NCBI GenBank assembly: GCA_025997795.1
Contig: BNVB01000008.1
Span: 1-53,000 of the forward strand
Direction of reading: 5' to 3'
Source: Spirochaetia bacterium
GTDB taxonomy: Bacteria; Spirochaetota; Spirochaetia; Treponematales; Breznakiellaceae
DNA length: 53,000 bases
Below, piece after piece: positions 16,513-24,641 of the stretch (positions within the stretch are counted from its first letter, which is position 1; each line of letters opens with the position of its first letter). The notes below the pieces were generated by a model. It saw nothing but the letters and a program-made list of their open reading frames with translations. It made no database searches and had not been told where the DNA came from. Made by a program: the position numbers and the translations under genes.

Positions 16513-17472
16513 TCACTTTTTATAGCGGCCCGTATTGTTGACCGTTCCCGGCGTAACCCCGCTCGAAACGGTTATGTACCAGTCGGCGGCGCTGTTGGTA
16601 TCCTTGCCAGCCGTACGGCAGATAGTACGGGTTGATGTGGTGCCATCGGAGTTTACCGCATTATCCGCTCCGGTACCGACCCATGCTCCCTGGCGGGCCA
16701 TTTCGTCCGCCGCCGCCGCTACGGAATCCTTCCACTTGTACTTGCTGTTAACAAGCGTTATCCCATCTATGATCCGGTCATCCTGATCCATTAAATAGAC
16801 AGCATTGGTACTGTGGAGTTTGAGGGTACCGGGAAGCCAAAAATCCCTGGCCGAGGAAGCATCGGTTCCTTTGGATGCGTTTACACTGCCTGTTTCATCA
16901 ACAATGCCCTCTTCGATACTGCGGGTATGAACCACAATATAATCCCCGGCTTTTACTTCCACCGGGGGAAATTCAAAAATTGGCTCAGTCTTGTCGTAGG
17001 CCGCAAAGAGACGCAGAGCCCCCAGGTTTCCCGCCGCCAGCACCCGGAGTTCCACAAACTCCGCCTTGGGTTTGCTGTACTCCGTCCGAATTTCGTTGAT
17101 CACCATGGCAGGCATCCGGCTGTTCCGGGTCCTAAAGTTGACCAGCACATTAAGGGTGTTCCGGTTTTCGTCTTCCACCAGCAGATCCGCAGTAACCCTG
17201 GAACCTCCGGGCAGGGACGAATTAAACCGGACCGTCACCGTTTCTCCCTGGCCGGATACTTCCGCCTCCAGGGGCGGATCAAAATAAACAGACGAAACCT
17301 CCACCGGCCGGGAAAACTGAAAGCTTACCTCCCCATCCGCCTGAGTTTTATAGCCGTAAAACACCGGAGCGGCAGCATCGGTTCCCAAGAGCCGCTGCAG
17401 GGCCGCTTCGGTCGAACAGGAAACGGTCCACAAGGTCAGCGCTGCCACTGCACAATACAAGAGCTTTTTCAT
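16513..17472 (-). CDS. Lipoprotein with lamin-tail-like (LTD) domain
   Basis: 319 residues. The signal peptide KKLLYCAVAALTLWTVSC ends in a lipobox (Cys 19). The first third is Ig-like (FSRPVEVSSVYFDPPLEAEV). From about residue 115, VINEIRTEYSKPKAEFVELRVLA, then PPVEVKAGDYIVVHT and later KLHSTNAVYLMDQDDRIIDGITLV, matches the LTD beta-sandwich found in secreted bacterial proteins and nucleases. No nuclease residues are visible. GGAGGT sits 5 nt before ATG 17472. Likely a cell-envelope binding protein; monocistronic. Confidence 0.78.
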   Translation of the reverse strand: MKKLLYCAVAALTLWTVSCSTEAALQRLLGTDAAAPVFYGYKTQADGEVSFQFSRPVEVSSVYFDPPLEAEVSGQGETVTVRFNSSLPGGSRVTADLLVEDENRNTLNVLVNFRTRNSRMPAMVINEIRTEYSKPKAEFVELRVLAAGNLGALRLFAAYDKTEPIFEFPPVEVKAGDYIVVHTRSIEEGIVDETGSVNASKGTDASSARDFWLPGTLKLHSTNAVYLMDQDDRIIDGITLVNSKYKWKDSVAAAADEMARQGAWVGTGADNAVNSDGTTSTRTICRTAGKDTNSAADWYITVSSGVTPGTVNNTGRYKK

Positions 17473-17597
17473 AGTTACCTCCGATCTTAAGATGGCACCA
17501 CCATGCTTGCTGCTTGTATCAAACCGGAATTTTTTGGGATTTTTCTTAAAAAACGGCCTTTTCTTCCACAAATAGCGAAAAAATATACAGGGAGGCG

Positions 17598-19103
17598 CTA
17601 AAACAATGCCATTTGCATTACATTTTCTTTTTCCACAGATTTATTATAACTAGATAAAGCATTATATTGCATTCCAAAATGATATTTGTCTGCTATTTTC
17701 AACAAATTTATTGAATTTAATATTTCCGTTGTTATGGGTCGTTTTGAATCCCAAAATATAATTGAATTGAGATAATTTATGGCTTCAGGACTTGTTAATA
17801 ATGCATAAATAATCTCTGCTTCTGCTTCTGTTTTACACGCTATATAATTGCATGTATCATCAACCATAATAGATTTGTTCTGTTCTGGTAAAAGTAATTG
17901 AAAGGACAAATGCTTATATAATCCAGAGATAGCTATTTTTATTGGAAAAAAACTATAGCCACCTATGGAAAATATTGAAAACAATGGTTTATTTTTATAA
18001 ATTGAGCTTTTTCTATTCATAAAATCTTTTATATGTGAATTGAGATATTTCCAGGTCTTTGGATATTTTGATTTAATAAGAATTGTGTCTTCTCCAATAT
18101 ATCTTTGTGAAACAATAACTTTCTTTCGTATTTCAATATTTCCATTTGCAATATCAGAACTTTTCAATAATGGAAAAAGTAAATCATCTTCAATTTCAAC
18201 AGTTTCGCCGTATCCATTTATTAACATTCCTTTTTCAATAGTTAACTCCATAACTTTTGAGCAGTCATGTTTTATACCATTCCGCCAGACATAGTCACTT
18301 TTACCTAAATAATTATATGATTTGAATTTATCAATGTCACCGATTATTTTGCCCTGAAAAAAACCTAAATTGTTTTTTTTGTTTTTATTTTCAATAGAAT
18401 CAAATACATGACATTCTTTTAAACTCTTTTTTTGTGCGAAATCTATTACAAAAAAGCAAGCATCAACAGCCGCATTAAAATATTTTTTTGAATCAATCGG
18501 ATATATTTCTGCTTCTTTATATGGAATATTTTTGTCCCAAATATATTTTAATATATTACGTGCTACTATAGTTTTGCATAAAAAAGCAAATATTGCTTTT
18601 TGTGAACAAAAATTTTCGATTAGTTTTGTAATAATATATTCACTAATATCAAAATTACTTTTTCCAGTGATTGCATCTATTCCACGTAATTCTTTATAAT
18701 TTTCCTTTATAGGTATATTTGTTCCATTAATTGTGGAAAGACCAGAATTCGTAACCCATGGCGGATTTCCTATAAACAGACAATTTGATGTTTTTACTAT
18801 TTCATTTTTCAGAAAATTAAAGGAACTAAAAATATCAGCATTAATAATATTTATAAATAAATTATTTTTAAAAGTTTTATTTAAAGCATTACAATATTCA
18901 TTATTAATTTCTATGCCAATACTCTTGCAAGAAAAAAATGCAGAACAAGCCGCAATAAGAATGTTTCCAGTCCCGCATGTTGGTTCTACAATAATTTCAG
19001 GTTTTACTTTTTTTGACTTCAAAATATTAATCATTAGATTTGCTAATTCAAGGGGGGTTTGAAAATCACCGTATTCTTTTTTGGTTGTATATTGTATATT
19101 CAT
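17598..19103 (-). CDS. N6-adenine DNA methyltransferase of a restriction-modification system
   Basis: 501 residues. SAM-binding motif I is IVEPTCGTGNILIAA (about residues 39-53) and the catalytic motif IV is IGNPPW (about residue 112), an N6-adenine type; the motif order X, I, IV fits the gamma class. The second half should be the target-recognition domain. It protects host DNA from the endonuclease encoded just upstream; start ATG 19103 overlaps that gene's TGA by 4 bp. Base composition is much more AT-rich than the flanks, which supports recent transfer. Recognition sequence cannot be read from the gene. Confidence 0.88.
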   Translation of the reverse strand: MNIQYTTKKEYGDFQTPLELANLMINILKSKKVKPEIIVEPTCGTGNILIAACSAFFSCKSIGIEINNEYCNALNKTFKNNLFINIINADIFSSFNFLKNEIVKTSNCLFIGNPPWVTNSGLSTINGTNIPIKENYKELRGIDAITGKSNFDISEYIITKLIENFCSQKAIFAFLCKTIVARNILKYIWDKNIPYKEAEIYPIDSKKYFNAAVDACFFVIDFAQKKSLKECHVFDSIENKNKKNNLGFFQGKIIGDIDKFKSYNYLGKSDYVWRNGIKHDCSKVMELTIEKGMLINGYGETVEIEDDLLFPLLKSSDIANGNIEIRKKVIVSQRYIGEDTILIKSKYPKTWKYLNSHIKDFMNRKSSIYKNKPLFSIFSIGGYSFFPIKIAISGLYKHLSFQLLLPEQNKSIMVDDTCNYIACKTEAEAEIIYALLTSPEAINYLNSIIFWDSKRPITTEILNSINLLKIADKYHFGMQYNALSSYNKSVEKENVMQMALF

Positions 19104-19753
19104 TTTAATTTAAATATTCCCTGAATGCTTCCGGCTTTTTCAATAATACGACTATACTGCAGCCTCCATTGCAGTGCGTTAGAAATTGTAAGATAACCTA
19201 TGCTTGGCTCATGTTCAATAACTTCATCGGCTATTTTACCCGCTTCAATTTCGTCTACAGGTAAATTTTTTTCATAAAACAGCGCGAGTAAATCATCTTT
19301 ATTACCGTTGTTTTTTAGTATTGATTGAATTGATGTCGTTAATTGATAATCAGCGGTACGGGTTTTCTCAACAAATACAGTATGGAGAATATTTAACCTG
19401 CTTACTTTTTTCACATTGTCATCTATTTTGCTATAGACAAAAACCAGTAAATTATACCCTAATCCAAATATTTTCTGGCGGGGTGATTGAAAAGGGCAGG
19501 AAGATTGTGGCTGTGTGATACTGGTTGTTTTTATATCAGTGCATATTTCATTATCCGGAAAATCAATGCCGCTTGCCGAATTTCCTGTCGTAAACGAATA
19601 CTTTTTTTCAAGATGGCGTTGAAACTTGTGCTCTAAATAAGTCCCTACAGCTTTACCATCTGTGGAGCCAAAAATGGAAGCTTCTTCATGTTTTGACTCC
19701 AAAACAGAGAATTTTGAGGCTTCTTCTTTTAATGTCTCTATTGTTAACTTCAT
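19100..19753 (-). CDS. Type II restriction endonuclease (PD-D/ExK type)
   Basis: 217 residues. A candidate catalytic centre is GIDFPDNEICTDIKTTS (about residues 63-79), where Asp and the D-I-K triad match PD-(D/E)xK, preceded by a Glu in GTYLEHKF. The family assignment rests on this motif and on the overlapping methyltransferase. It is AT-rich like its partner. ATG 19753 has no clear ribosome site; TAAAAT lies 3 bp upstream. Endonuclease-first order with coupled translation could leave the host briefly unprotected unless expression is tuned, so control at this start may matter. Confidence 0.75.
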   Translation of the reverse strand: MKLTIETLKEEASKFSVLESKHEEASIFGSTDGKAVGTYLEHKFQRHLEKKYSFTTGNSASGIDFPDNEICTDIKTTSITQPQSSCPFQSPRQKIFGLGYNLLVFVYSKIDDNVKKVSRLNILHTVFVEKTRTADYQLTTSIQSILKNNGNKDDLLALFYEKNLPVDEIEAGKIADEVIEHEPSIGYLTISNALQWRLQYSRIIEKAGSIQGIFKLK

Positions 19754-19889
19754 TATATTTTACGATTGTAACACAAACTTGTATTTATGTCTATAATTTT
19801 TCGCCAAGGACCATACACTGTGAATGATGTAGAGGAGAAGCTTTGGAACCATAAAAGCACTTGATAAGGAGTTGAAAGTATGATACATT

Positions 19890-19918
19890 TTGAACGAGGT
19901 TTTAAAAAATCTTATATG
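19890..19918 (+). promoter_or_regulatory. Promoter of the exported protein at 19960
   Basis: TTGAAC (19890-19895), 17 bp, TATATG (19913-19918). Transcription should start near 19925, leaving a leader of about 35 nt containing a G/A-rich to CCTTCC hairpin candidate and the AAGGAG ribosome site. Confidence 0.65.
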
Positions 19919-20043
19919 TAAGGAAAGGGAAAATCCTTCCTACTATTAAGGAGATTACAATGAAAACTTTGAAAATCGTGGCTTTGGTTTTAATTTTGGG
20001 GACTATTTTTAGTGGCATTGCCTGTGCAAAAGACCCTGAACCG
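19914..20043 (+). repeat. Duplicated leader plus signal-peptide module, copy A
   Basis: From TATGTAAGGAA through the codons for the first KDPEP, this stretch is nearly identical to 45784-45907. Differences are a few substitutions and a 3-bp gap in the leader. Similarity stops at the signal-peptide cleavage region; the mature proteins downstream are unrelated. Confidence 0.9.
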
Positions 20044-20430
20044 TCAGATTATCATCTTGTATACACCCATATTTCTGATGAAGATTTTGCCTTAATCAAG
20101 GCTAATTATGAAAGTAAAACCTGGAGTGAAGAAGAAGTTTATAATTTTGTAAAGGATAAATATACTCTTATCCACCAATCTGGGCTTTCTTTGAAGGAAG
20201 TTAATTCCATTATAGATACTGAACTTAGAATTGATGAATATAACGAGACCAGCCGATCAAAACTAAAAAAATCGAACTATAAAAAAATTACTGAAAAGCT
20301 TCCTATTGAGTGGTGTGTATCCTCTACTACTTTAATTAACTTTAATAATGTTAAAAGCATAAAATATCAGGTTATAATGTTCTATTGGAGAGACGCCACT
20401 TACTCTCTTGAACAACTAGAAGGAAAGTGA
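19960..20430 (+). CDS. Exported hypothetical protein sharing its signal peptide with the 45826 gene
   Basis: 156 residues. The signal peptide LKIVALVLILGTIFSGIACA is followed by KDPEP and a charged, mostly helical domain (SDEDFALIKANYESKTWSEEEVY, LSLKEVNSIIDTELRIDEY). No family recognised. AAGGAG lies 6 nt before ATG 19960. The gene is AT-rich like the neighbouring restriction-modification genes. Cleavage after Ala of IACA is likely; the Cys in IAC could instead be lipidated. It sits alone downstream of a strong promoter. Confidence 0.7.
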   Translation: MKTLKIVALVLILGTIFSGIACAKDPEPSDYHLVYTHISDEDFALIKANYESKTWSEEEVYNFVKDKYTLIHQSGLSLKEVNSIIDTELRIDEYNETSRSKLKKSNYKKITEKLPIEWCVSSTTLINFNNVKSIKYQVIMFYWRDATYSLEQLEGK

Positions 20431-20602
20431 CGAAAGAAAAGTTAAATCTACATGAGCCATCACATCTATCTTTTAAATCACAAGATTGACATATTTCAGG
20501 ACGGCAGTCATTCTTATAGCAAAAATTTGCCTGGCGGCAAAACCGGCGGCGCTTTCCGGTGATGGAAAACGGCTTACAATAGCCGGGTTCCCGTTAGGCC
20601 GC

Positions 20603-20632
20603 TTTACTTTTCCGTCTTTTCCATAGTACAGT
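20603..20632 (+). promoter_or_regulatory. Leaderless promoter of murA
   Basis: TTTACT (20603-20608), 18 bp, TACAGT (20627-20632), then 6 bp to ATG 20639. No ribosome site is present. Confidence 0.55.
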
Positions 20633-20638
20633 CTAGTC

Positions 20639-21916
20639 ATGAGCCAGTACCTGATTACCGGCGGCGCTCCCATTAACGGGAAAATTAAAGCCAGCGGAAA
20701 CAAAAACGCCGCCCTGCCCTGTATTGCTGCGGCAATTCTAAGCGATGCACCGGTAATTTTGCGCAACATTCCCGAAATAGAAGATGTCCAGGTTATGCTG
20801 GATGTTTACCGGTCCTTTGGCGGTTCAGTGGAACAGCTGGAACCCAACGCATACCGGCTTTGCCTGGGAAACATTAAAGAGCCCCGGGTACCTGCGGATG
20901 CGGCAAAAAAAATCCGCGCTTCCATTTTGTTTGCCGGGCCGCTCCTGGCAAGGACCGGCAAAGCAATACTGCCCCCGCCGGGCGGGGATGTAATTGGCCG
21001 GCGGCGGCTGGACACTCACTTTTTGGCCCTTACCGATCTGGGAGCGGCAGTAAGTACCAAAGATGCCTTTGTATTTTCGGCAAAAAAACTTAAAGGGGCC
21101 GATATTTTTCTGGACGAAGCGTCTGTTACCGCCACAGAAAACGCCGTCATGGCAGCGGTATTGGCAGAAGGTATAACGATCATCAACAATGCCGCGGGCG
21201 AACCCCATGTGCAGGATCTATGCCGTATGCTTGTATCCATGGGCGCTGTCATCGAAGGAATCGGTTCTAACATCCTAACGATCACCGGCGTAAAAAAACT
21301 GGGCCCCTGCGATTATTCCATTGGGGCGGATTACATGGAAGTTGGTTCCTTTATCGGCCTGGCCGCTGCCACCAGGGGCGAACTGGAAATTACCGGCCCC
21401 AAACCAAGCGATCTGCGCCCGGCAAAAATAGCTTTTAGCAAGCTTGGCATTGTTTGGGAACACGAAGGAAACGTGCTCCATGTTCCCAAAAAACAGGCCC
21501 TCAAAGTTAACCACGACCTTGGCGGGATGATCCCCAAAATCGACGATGCTCCCTGGCCGGGTTTTCCGCCGGATCTTACCAGCATTATCATTGTGGTAGC
21601 CACCCAGGTAGAAGGAACCGTATTGGTTCACGAAAAAATGTTCGAGTCCCGGATGTTTTTTGTAGACAAGCTGATTGGTATGGGCGCGCGGATTGTGCTG
21701 TGCGATCCCCACCGGGCGGTAATCTCCGGCCCTGCAAAACTTGCAGGGTCGGAACTAACCAGCCCCGATGTACGCGCCGGTATGGCCATGGTTATTGCCG
21801 CCCTAACCGCAGAAGGCAAAAGCATTATCCGCAATGTATACCAGATAGAGCGGGGGTATGAAAACCTCGTGGAACGGCTTTCTGCCCTGGGCGCAAAGAT
21901 AGAACGGGGGGATTAA
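20639..21916 (+). CDS. murA: UDP-GlcNAc 1-carboxyvinyltransferase with Asp at the fosfomycin position
   Basis: 425 residues, full length. It transfers enolpyruvate from PEP to UDP-GlcNAc, the first committed step of peptidoglycan synthesis. Family marks are ASGNKNAALP (K22), the loop PPPGGDVIGRRRLDTH, and the IGADYMEVGSFIGLAAAT and GMAMVIAALTAEG segments. The catalytic-loop residue that is Cys115 in E. coli is Asp117 here, as in Mycobacterium tuberculosis; that substitution is known to keep activity and block alkylation by fosfomycin. ATG 20639 follows a -10 hexamer by 6 bp. The downstream palindrome at 21922 probably ends transcription. Confidence 0.96.
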   Translation: MSQYLITGGAPINGKIKASGNKNAALPCIAAAILSDAPVILRNIPEIEDVQVMLDVYRSFGGSVEQLEPNAYRLCLGNIKEPRVPADAAKKIRASILFAGPLLARTGKAILPPPGGDVIGRRRLDTHFLALTDLGAAVSTKDAFVFSAKKLKGADIFLDEASVTATENAVMAAVLAEGITIINNAAGEPHVQDLCRMLVSMGAVIEGIGSNILTITGVKKLGPCDYSIGADYMEVGSFIGLAAATRGELEITGPKPSDLRPAKIAFSKLGIVWEHEGNVLHVPKKQALKVNHDLGGMIPKIDDAPWPGFPPDLTSIIIVVATQVEGTVLVHEKMFESRMFFVDKLIGMGARIVLCDPHRAVISGPAKLAGSELTSPDVRAGMAMVIAALTAEGKSIIRNVYQIERGYENLVERLSALGAKIERGD

Positions 21917-21921
21917 CACTA

Positions 21922-21958
21922 GAGCCAGTTCCAAAATGTCAGATTTTTGAACCAGCTC
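21922..21958. terminator. Palindromic element between convergent genes, GTTCCAAAA family copy 1
   Basis: GAGC, then a near-perfect stem CAGTTCCAAAAT-GTCAG-ATTTTTGAAC, closing with GCTC. It lies between the stops of murA and the J-domain gene. Twenty-two bases are identical to the element at 45153. Probably a bidirectional terminator, with the T run inside the 3' arm. Confidence 0.6.
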
Positions 21959-21959
21959 A

Positions 21960-22757
21960 CTACTTAACAATTTCTCTGGTAATAACCCGGTAGGCATCGC
22001 GAATTCTGATAAACGTTTCTCCCAGTTTTTTTCGTTCCTCGTCACTTAGGCCGGTTTGGTTGTCCGGGTGGAACATTAAGGCAAGCTTGCGGAAAGAACT
22101 TTTTACTTCGTTATAAGAAGCGCCTTTGGAAATACCAAGCACTGTGTAGGGATCGTCCTCGGGGTTTTCCGAAAGCGGCGGCTGGTAGCTGGGATCCAAA
22201 AACCGCCGTATATAATCCGCTTCCTGCCTGGCTTCCCGGCCCATAGCCATGGAACCAAGTTCCGAACCAAGTAAGGCAAGGTCTCCCAATTCCCGGCGGC
22301 GGGCGGCTAAACTTTCGCTTAAAAGATCCGGGTTCAATACCAAAAGCCGGGTAAAGGCTAAACGGCAGAACGATTCCGCCAGGGAACCGATTTTTTTACC
22401 CTGGGGAAAAACCGAAACCGCTCCGCCCGCTACCCGGGCGGCGGCGGCTTCGTCCTCCAGCACCTTGGGAACGGCCCGTGACATAAGGTACACCCCCAAA
22501 GCGCAGAACGCCGCCAGGCCCGGTTCGCCTTCGTAAAAAGAAGACGGCCCGGGGTTTTCAAAATAGTTGATCGCCGCCTTGTCGCTTCCCAATTGGGAAT
22601 AGAGTTCACCGCTAAAGTAGCCCAGCACAATGCCAATTCCCAGACCGGGCAGACCCGCCACAAGTAATCCTCCCAGACCGGCGGCAGCCACAAGCAACAG
22701 GGTAATTTTTTGCGGTATAAAAGATTTAATGTTAAAATTGCAGTTTAGCTTTATCAT
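21960..22757 (-). CDS. Membrane-anchored J-domain protein (DjlA-like)
   Basis: 265 residues. One or two transmembrane segments near the N-terminus (KITLLLVAAAGLGGLLVAGL and GIGIVLGYF), a helical middle, and a C-terminal J domain (DPYTVLGISKGASYNEVKSSFRKLALMFHPDNQ) with the HPD motif that stimulates DnaK. The arrangement resembles DjlA, which lacks the Gly/Phe and zinc regions of DnaJ. It is the last of three co-directional genes, 6 bp after the previous stop. It may recruit the chaperone to the membrane proteins encoded upstream. Confidence 0.82.
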   Translation of the reverse strand: MIKLNCNFNIKSFIPQKITLLLVAAAGLGGLLVAGLPGLGIGIVLGYFSGELYSQLGSDKAAINYFENPGPSSFYEGEPGLAAFCALGVYLMSRAVPKVLEDEAAAARVAGGAVSVFPQGKKIGSLAESFCRLAFTRLLVLNPDLLSESLAARRRELGDLALLGSELGSMAMGREARQEADYIRRFLDPSYQPPLSENPEDDPYTVLGISKGASYNEVKSSFRKLALMFHPDNQTGLSDEERKKLGETFIRIRDAYRVITREIVK

Positions 22758-22763
22758 TGGAAT

Positions 22764-24641
22764 TTACCCATGCTGGGCAGCAAGTAATACCAGGGCCAGA
22801 ATAAAACAGAGCCCCGCCCCGGCGCACAAGAAGATCATCGCCGCGGAAAGTCCAATGCTTAGGGAAAACCATACCGAAAGACTGCCAAGGATATTACGGT
22901 AAAAAAGCACCGCCCCATAAAATACCAGCGGCAGAATACCAAGCATGGGAACATACACATACCTGGGCTTTTTTTGTGCCCGGTAACGCCAACCCAGGAT
23001 CAACGCCAGTACTGCCATAGGAAGAAAAAACACTGCATCCCCCAGGCGGCAAAGTATCGCTGCCCTAAAACTCCGCCCCGCATAACCGTAGGCTTCAAAT
23101 CTCTTTTCTGCAATAAAAAGTTCCCGCAAATTGAGGGTATCTATACCCCGCCGCATTTTTGCAAGCAAAAGAAAATCATCGTAGTTCAGGTTAAGCAATA
23201 TCTGGAAAGTACCAATAACAGGATCGGGAAGCGCTTTCTCGCCGGGTACCCAAACAGGATTGTACCGTTGCTCTTTGTTGGTACGGTCCAGAGCCCGCAG
23301 CAAAAGTACTGTTTTTCCGGCAATGCCCGTTTTGCCGCCGGTACTTTCAATGCCGGAGTCCTCTAAAGAGGAACCCCGGTTTCCACTAAAGTTGGAACCC
23401 GCCAGCGGCACCAGCTTGGCATAATCGGCGCTTACCCGATAACGGAATGTACCGTCTTCTGCGGCGGCTACAATTTCCGGACCCCAGGCATAGGCATGAT
23501 CCGGCTGGACCGCCAAAGAAGCAAAACGCAGGGCCAGTCTGCCGCCGTTTTCGCTGGGCAAAGAAAATACCGGAGCGTTTAAGGTAGAACCAATGGCTAA
23601 ATCAAGTTCATCTATAAAGAACGCCACATTGGTTATACCGGCTCTGCAATTTTCCAGATACCGTGTTACATCCGGATCCTCGGGAGTACGACCCGCAAGT
23701 TCCTGAAACGTATAAAAAGCGCTTATCCAATCGCCGGCAACCATGGCTTCGTAACCATCCCGTTTCATCCGGTAAAGGGCAAACCGTTCCTTTTCCTGGG
23801 CATTGGGTTCCAGATTAGCTATTTTTTCCCAGGACTGGCTTGCCAAAGCCGTGGCAGCGGCTGTCTCCGCCGCTCCCGGTTTGGCAAGCCGCTGGGCCAA
23901 AGTAGCAAGCCAATGGGCATCGTAGAATTGTTCGGCGGCAAAAGCTTTTTCCGCCAGACTAAGGGCATCGGAGGAATTAACCGGATTTCCCGGTATGCCC
24001 AGCCAAACCGGAACAGTTCCATCGGCATTTTCCGCAGATCGGGGCGGCTCCGGTATTTGGCCGGAATCGCCCAAAGCGCTGGTAATATCCGCTTTAAGTT
24101 TTTCAATTTTATCATCCCCCGGCCAAATCCCCTGGCAAAGGGCCAAAAAGCGGGCGGCCTCTTTCCAGTCCTTGTCCGCCGCCAGCGCCTGGGCCCGGCC
24201 CCTGGCCTGGGCGTATAAATCGCTCCGGTTTATCATAGATATCCGGGCATTCATGGTTATAGGCAGAACCAGGAAAAACAGAACCCCATACATCGCCGCC
24301 GCTGTAGAAGCGGCAATCACCGGCCAGGTAAGGTACTTAAGAAAAACAACAGAAAATCCCTTTTTGCCCACAAAGGTATTTCCTGCATACCCCCCTTCGG
24401 AATGTTCCTTAAGACCAAAGGGAATTACCAGAGCAGAAAAAGCCAGGGCGGGAAACAGATTGATAAAGGTAATAATACCGCCGCTTAAGTACCAGAAAAA
24501 GGAAAATTTTCCCAGAATTTCCACGGGCTCTGCCGCAGCCAGGGGAAAAACAAAACGGTAGACACATATCCCTGCAAAGGCGGCACATATAAAAACAATA
24601 AACACGATCAGCGGAGTGGTGTAGGTTTCCTGTTTAGCCAT
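22764..24641 (-). CDS. Polytopic membrane protein with large TPR-like soluble region
   Basis: 625 residues. Three to four transmembrane segments occupy residues 1-140 (TPLIVFIVFICAAFAGICVY, INLFPALAFSALVIPFGL, VIAASTAAAMYGVLFFLVLP), then a helical, TPR-like soluble domain (AEQFYDAHWLATLAQRL, MVAGDWISAFYTFQELAGR), and two or three more segments at the C-terminus (VFFLPMAVLALILGW). No family recognised. It overlaps the preceding gene by 8 bp. Residues RGSSLE in the second half are encoded by a palindromic element (23359-23378) that recurs in trmJ. Confidence 0.7.
   Translation of the reverse strand: MAKQETYTTPLIVFIVFICAAFAGICVYRFVFPLAAAEPVEILGKFSFFWYLSGGIITFINLFPALAFSALVIPFGLKEHSEGGYAGNTFVGKKGFSVVFLKYLTWPVIAASTAAAMYGVLFFLVLPITMNARISMINRSDLYAQARGRAQALAADKDWKEAARFLALCQGIWPGDDKIEKLKADITSALGDSGQIPEPPRSAENADGTVPVWLGIPGNPVNSSDALSLAEKAFAAEQFYDAHWLATLAQRLAKPGAAETAAATALASQSWEKIANLEPNAQEKERFALYRMKRDGYEAMVAGDWISAFYTFQELAGRTPEDPDVTRYLENCRAGITNVAFFIDELDLAIGSTLNAPVFSLPSENGGRLALRFASLAVQPDHAYAWGPEIVAAAEDGTFRYRVSADYAKLVPLAGSNFSGNRGSSLEDSGIESTGGKTGIAGKTVLLLRALDRTNKEQRYNPVWVPGEKALPDPVIGTFQILLNLNYDDFLLLAKMRRGIDTLNLRELFIAEKRFEAYGYAGRSFRAAILCRLGDAVFFLPMAVLALILGWRYRAQKKPRYVYVPMLGILPLVFYGAVLFYRNILGSLSVWFSLSIGLSAAMIFLCAGAGLCFILALVLLAAQHG
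23359..23378 (-). repeat. In-frame palindromic element, copy 1 (encodes RGSSLED)
   Basis: On the minus strand reads CGGGGTTCCTCTTTAGAGGA, identical over 20 bp to part of the palindrome at 27833-27858. The right arm is cut short here. Both copies are read in the same frame relative to the element. Confidence 0.75.

Noticed and set aside
17598..19753. Assigning a recognition site (for example HincII-like) to the restriction-modification pair
   Set aside because: Protein motifs alone do not give specificity and I cannot run a comparison.
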